Source: Naasia sp.
Lineage (GTDB): Bacteria > Actinomycetota > Actinomycetes > Actinomycetales > Microbacteriaceae
NCBI RefSeq assembly: GCF_025465545.1
Contig: NZ_JAODMK010000023.1
Span: 1 to 45,153, forward strand
DNA: 45,153 nt
Direction: 5' to 3'
Position 1 is the first letter of the stretch. Every line of letters starts with the position of its first letter. Shown piece after piece: positions 42,368-45,153 of the stretch. The notes beneath the pieces are model-generated. The model made no database searches and was not told the DNA's origin. It saw nothing but the letters and a program-made list of their open reading frames with translations. Both the position numbers and the translations under genes were made by a program.

Positions 42368-43462
42368 GTGGCTGATCATTACGAAGTGCTCGGTGTCGCT
42401 CGCGACGCCAGCGTCGACGACATCAAGAAGGCGTATCGCCGCCTTGCCCGCGAACTGCACCCCGACGTGAATCCCGGGGCGGACGCGTCCGACCGGTTCA
42501 AGCTGGTGACGCACGCCTACGACGTGCTCAGCGATCCGCGGCAGCGTCAGGAGTACGACCTCGGCGGCCGCGGCGGAGGCGACGCCGGCTTCGGCGGCTT
42601 CGGCGACATCTTCGAGACCTTCTTCGGCGGCGCCCAGCGCAGCGGGGGACCGCGGTCACGGCGGGAGCGGGGCGGCGACGCGCTGCTCCGGCTCGAGGTG
42701 GACCTCGAGGACGTCGTCTTCGGCACCCATCGCGACGTCGAGGTCGACACGGCGGTCCTCTGCGAGACCTGCAAGGGCTCGTGCTGCCAGCCCGGCACGA
42801 CGCCGGTCACCTGCGACATCTGCGGCGGCAGCGGCACCATTCAGCGCACCGTGCGCTCGCTGCTCGGCAACGTGATGACCTCGAGCCCCTGCGGAACCTG
42901 CCGCGGCTACGGCACCGTCATCCCGAGCCCCTGCGCCACCTGCCAGGGTCAGGGACGGGTTCGGGCGCGACGCACCCTGCCCGTGGACATCCCCGCGGGA
43001 GTCGAGACGGGACTCCGGCTGCAGCTCCCCGGTCAGGGCGAGATCGGCCCGGCCGGCGGCCCCAACGGTGACCTCTATCTCGAGGTGAAGGTGCGGCACC
43101 ACGAGACGTTCAGCCGCAGCGGCGACGACCTCCTCGCGACGCTCGAGATCCCGATGACGGACGCCATCCTCGGCTCGGTGGCCAACGTCGCGGCCCTCGA
43201 CGGGGACGTCGAGCTGGAGATCCGCCCCGGCACGCAGAGCGCCGACGTGCTCACCATCAAGGGACGCGGCGTCACCCGGCTCCGCGGCCAGGGGCGCGGC
43301 GATCTCAAGATCGGCGTGCAGGTGGTCACGCCCACCAAGCTCGACCGGCACGAGCGCGAGCTGATCGAGAAGTTCGCGGGCCGCTACCGCACGCAGAAGC
43401 CGCAGCTGTCGCACTTCCAGCAGGGCCTCTTCGGCAAGCTCCGCGACCGCTTCCTCGGCTGA
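42368..43462 (+). CDS. dnaJ: Chaperone DnaJ
   Basis: The product is 364 aa. It has a J-domain with HPD (31-33) and a Gly/Phe-rich linker ([13 protein letters not shown]). Four zinc-binding repeats follow: [23 protein letters not shown] and CATCQGQG. The first reads CKGSCC, with Cys where Gly is usual. Two beta substrate-binding domains and a dimer tail end the protein. It delivers clients to DnaK. It is cotranscribed with hrcA, as in many actinobacteria (DnaJ2 type). The start is GTG. Confidence 0.96.
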   Translation: MADHYEVLGVARDASVDDIKKAYRRLARELHPDVNPGADASDRFKLVTHAYDVLSDPRQRQEYDLGGRGGGDAGFGGFGDIFETFFGGAQRSGGPRSRRERGGDALLRLEVDLEDVVFGTHRDVEVDTAVLCETCKGSCCQPGTTPVTCDICGGSGTIQRTVRSLLGNVMTSSPCGTCRGYGTVIPSPCATCQGQGRVRARRTLPVDIPAGVETGLRLQLPGQGEIGPAGGPNGDLYLEVKVRHHETFSRSGDDLLATLEIPMTDAILGSVANVAALDGDVELEIRPGTQSADVLTIKGRGVTRLRGQGRGDLKIGVQVVTPTKLDRHERELIEKFAGRYRTQKPQLSHFQQGLFGKLRDRFLG

Positions 43463-43466
43463 GCGG

Positions 43467-44201
43467 ATGGCGCACTTCTACCTGATCGATTCGCTCGAGG
43501 GCGTCACCCCGGGCTCGCTGGTGCGTGTCGAGGGTGCCGAGGCGCGGCATGCCTCGTCGGTGAGCCGGATCCGCTCGGGCGAGACCGTCTCGGTCGGCGA
43601 CGGTCGCGGCACCGTCGCGCGGGGCGTCGTCAACACCGCCTCCGCCTCGGCCGTCTCGGTCCGGATCGGCCGGATCGGCTCCACTCCTCGACCCGAGGCC
43701 GAGATCGTCCTCGTCCAGGCGCTCGCCAAGGGGGATCGGGACGAGCTCGCCGTGCAGGCCGCAACGGAGCTCGGCGTGGACCGGATCATCCCCTGGCAGG
43801 CCGAGCGCAGCATCTCCCGCTGGACCGGCCCCAAGGCGGAGAAGGGCCGGGAGCGCTGGCAGGTCATCGCCCGCGAGGCGGTCAAGCAGTCGCTCCGGCC
43901 CTGGCTGCCCGAGGTGGAGCCGCTCGCCGGCCGCACGGAGATCGAGGCGCTCGCCGCGACCACCACCCTCCTCGTGCTGGAGCCGACGGCCGAGCTGGGC
44001 CTCGCCGACGCGGTCCGCGGCGTCACGGGCGACCTCGCCGTCGTGGTCGGTCCCGAAGGCGGCCTGTCCGAGCGTGAACTGGCCGCGCTGACCGCCGCGG
44101 GAGGGCGACCGGTGCGGCTGGGGCCCACCGTGCTGCGCACGTCGACGGCCGGTCCCGCCGCCATCGCCGCTCTGGGAGTGCTCCTCGGGAGATGGGACTG
44201 A
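43467..44201 (+). CDS. rsmE: 16S rRNA (uracil1498-N3)-methyltransferase
   Basis: The product is 244 aa. An N-terminal PUA-like part (AEARHASSVSRIRSGETVSVGDG) is followed by a SPOUT methyltransferase domain with ALAKGDRDELAVQAATELGV, VVVGPEGGLSERE and LGPTVLRTSTAGPAAIAAL, the SAM-binding knot motifs of RsmE. It methylates U1498 of 16S rRNA. It lies 4 bp after dnaJ, in the operon order common to this phylum. Confidence 0.95.
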   Translation: MAHFYLIDSLEGVTPGSLVRVEGAEARHASSVSRIRSGETVSVGDGRGTVARGVVNTASASAVSVRIGRIGSTPRPEAEIVLVQALAKGDRDELAVQAATELGVDRIIPWQAERSISRWTGPKAEKGRERWQVIAREAVKQSLRPWLPEVEPLAGRTEIEALAATTTLLVLEPTAELGLADAVRGVTGDLAVVVGPEGGLSERELAALTAAGGRPVRLGPTVLRTSTAGPAAIAALGVLLGRWD

Positions 44202-44235
44202 GGCAAGCCCGGGCCCCGCACACAGTGGGCGAACG

Positions 44236-44241
44236 TAGAAT
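44236..44241 (+). promoter_or_regulatory. -10 element (TAGAAT), leaderless start of HIT gene
   Basis: TAGAAT is followed by 7 nt and the GTG at 44249. Confidence 0.6.
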
Positions 44242-44248
44242 CGATGCT

Positions 44249-44599
44249 GTGACTGGGCCGTCGATCTTCACGCGCATCCTCTCCGGGGACATTCCCGGCG
44301 AGATCGTGCGCGACACCGACCGCCTGTTCGCGATCCGGGACATCGCCCCGCAGGCGCCGCTGCACCTGCTGGTGATCCCCAAGACCGAGGAGTACCGCAA
44401 CGTGGCTGAGCTGGCCGCCGGAGACCCGGGGCTGCTCGCCGAGCTGGTGGCACTGGCGGGAGAGCTGGCCGCGGAGCACGGCGACGGGGACTTCCGCCTG
44501 GTCTTCAACACGGGCGAGGGGGCCGGGCAGACCGTGTTCCACGTCCACGCGCACGTCCTCGCGGGCGCACTACCGGAAGGATCCCTTGGCCAGGGTTGA
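44249..44599 (+). CDS. HIT-family (histidine triad) hydrolase
   Basis: The product is 116 aa. It has SIFTRILSGDIPGEIVRDTDRLFAIRDIAPQAPLHLLVIPK and the triad HVHAHVL (His98, 100, 102), as in Hint-type nucleotide phosphoramidases. It cleaves AMP-linked amines or lysyl-AMP-like compounds. The GTG start is backed by a -10 element 7 nt upstream; an ATG 19 codons earlier lies inside rsmE. It overlaps phoH by 14 nt. Confidence 0.93.
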   Translation: MTGPSIFTRILSGDIPGEIVRDTDRLFAIRDIAPQAPLHLLVIPKTEEYRNVAELAAGDPGLLAELVALAGELAAEHGDGDFRLVFNTGEGAGQTVFHVHAHVLAGALPEGSLGQG

Positions 44600-45153
44600 C
44601 GGCATTCCCGCCCCGCTCGACGGGGCATCGGGCGCGGAGGAGCGCATCGCGGTCGACGGGGTCGCCATGGTGCGCCTGCTCGGCCCCCAGGATCGGTTCC
44701 TCAAGCAGATCGAATCCCGGTTCCCCAGCGTCTCGGTGCTCGCACGCGGCAACGAGGTGTCCCTCCGCGGCGATCGGCCCTCCGTCGATGCCGCACGACG
44801 ACTGATCGAGGAGCTCCTGCAGATGATCCGGAACGGACAGGACCTCGGTCCCGTCGACGTGGGCAGCTCCGCCCGCATCCTCGAAGACAACCCGGGGTCC
44901 TCGCCGTCCGAACTCCTGGGCCAGGCCATCCTCACCGCGCGCGGCAAGGCGATCCGGCCGAAGACGCTCGGCCAGCGCGAGTACGTGGACGCCATCGACC
45001 GCAACACGATCGTCTTCGGCATCGGGCCCGCCGGCACCGGCAAGACCTACCTCGCCATGGCGAAGGCGGTGCAGGCGCTGCAGCGCAAGGAGGTGAGCCG
45101 GATCATCCTCACCCGTCCCGCGGTGGAGGCCGGAGAGCGGCTCGGCTACCTGC
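44586..45153 (+). CDS. phoH: PhoH family protein, partial (C-terminus beyond right edge)
   Basis: The visible 189 residues start at TTG 44586 (GGAAGGA a few nt upstream) and overlap the HIT gene. The N-terminal part ([33 protein letters not shown]) resembles a KH-like region. The P-loop ATPase follows with [11 protein letters not shown] (about residue 148 on) and [18 protein letters not shown] at the edge, both hallmarks of PhoH/YbeZ. It is an ATPase linked to RNA metabolism, usually followed by ybeY, which would lie outside the window. Confidence 0.93.
   Translation, partial: MARVDGIPAPLDGASGAEERIAVDGVAMVRLLGPQDRFLKQIESRFPSVSVLARGNEVSLRGDRPSVDAARRLIEELLQMIRNGQDLGPVDVGSSARILEDNPGSSPSELLGQAILTARGKAIRPKTLGQREYVDAIDRNTIVFGIGPAGTGKTYLAMAKAVQALQRKEVSRIILTRPAVEAGERLGYL

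Overview
The window is GC-rich chromosomal DNA of an actinobacterium, most likely a member of the Microbacteriaceae. This rests on the very high GC content, the many GTG starts, the order holA-rpsT-lepA-hemW-hrcA-dnaJ-rsmE-HIT-phoH, and the large number of start codons placed 6-8 nt after a TANNNT -10 hexamer (leaderless transcripts). No rRNA, tRNA, insertion sequence, prophage or CRISPR array was seen. Coding density is very high and no gene-free stretch exceeds about 190 bases.

Left region (1-4140), the most unusual part. On the minus strand a GAF-domain gene overlaps by 4 nt a subtilisin-like (S8) protease gene that runs off the left edge. The protease has no signal peptide. Divergently, on the plus strand, lie a major-facilitator transporter fused to a C-terminal cyclic-nucleotide-binding domain and a 212-residue acidic protein made of 13 copies of a ~15-residue unit with core [D/E]D(V/T)EGHxxR. 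A 20-bp hairpin closes the region. I read this as one cassette: repeat peptide, intracellular protease, sensor, and transporter with a regulatory domain. It may be an undescribed peptide-processing and export or signalling system. The function is inference.

Middle region (4140-21450), mixed metabolism and membrane genes. It holds a J-domain/NERD-like protein, an EI24 membrane protein, a 2H phosphoesterase, an acyl-CoA dehydrogenase, a UbiA prenyltransferase, a GH3 lipoprotein, an alpha/beta hydrolase, a FUSC-type exporter, an AlkZ-like DNA glycosylase, a small secreted peptide and an App1 phosphatase. These are followed by a TetR regulator upstream of a complete four-gene glycine-betaine/choline-type ABC operon, then DedA, and divergent pabC and pabB.

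Right region (21450-45153), mainly core genes. It holds leuS; a three-gene surface cluster of a polytopic membrane protein, a DUF4397 protein with a C-terminal anchor and a sortase; comEA-comEC-holA; rhodanese; rpsT; a hydrolase and an aminotransferase; NUDIX; lepA; DUF1905 and DUF1990 proteins; a HAD hydrolase; hemW; two DUF4870 proteins; hrcA with a CIRCE operator; dnaJ; rsmE; a HIT protein; and the start of phoH. Several gene ends carry long perfect or near-perfect inverted repeats (4083, 24022, 31419, 34478, 40591) that probably act as U-tract-poor terminators.
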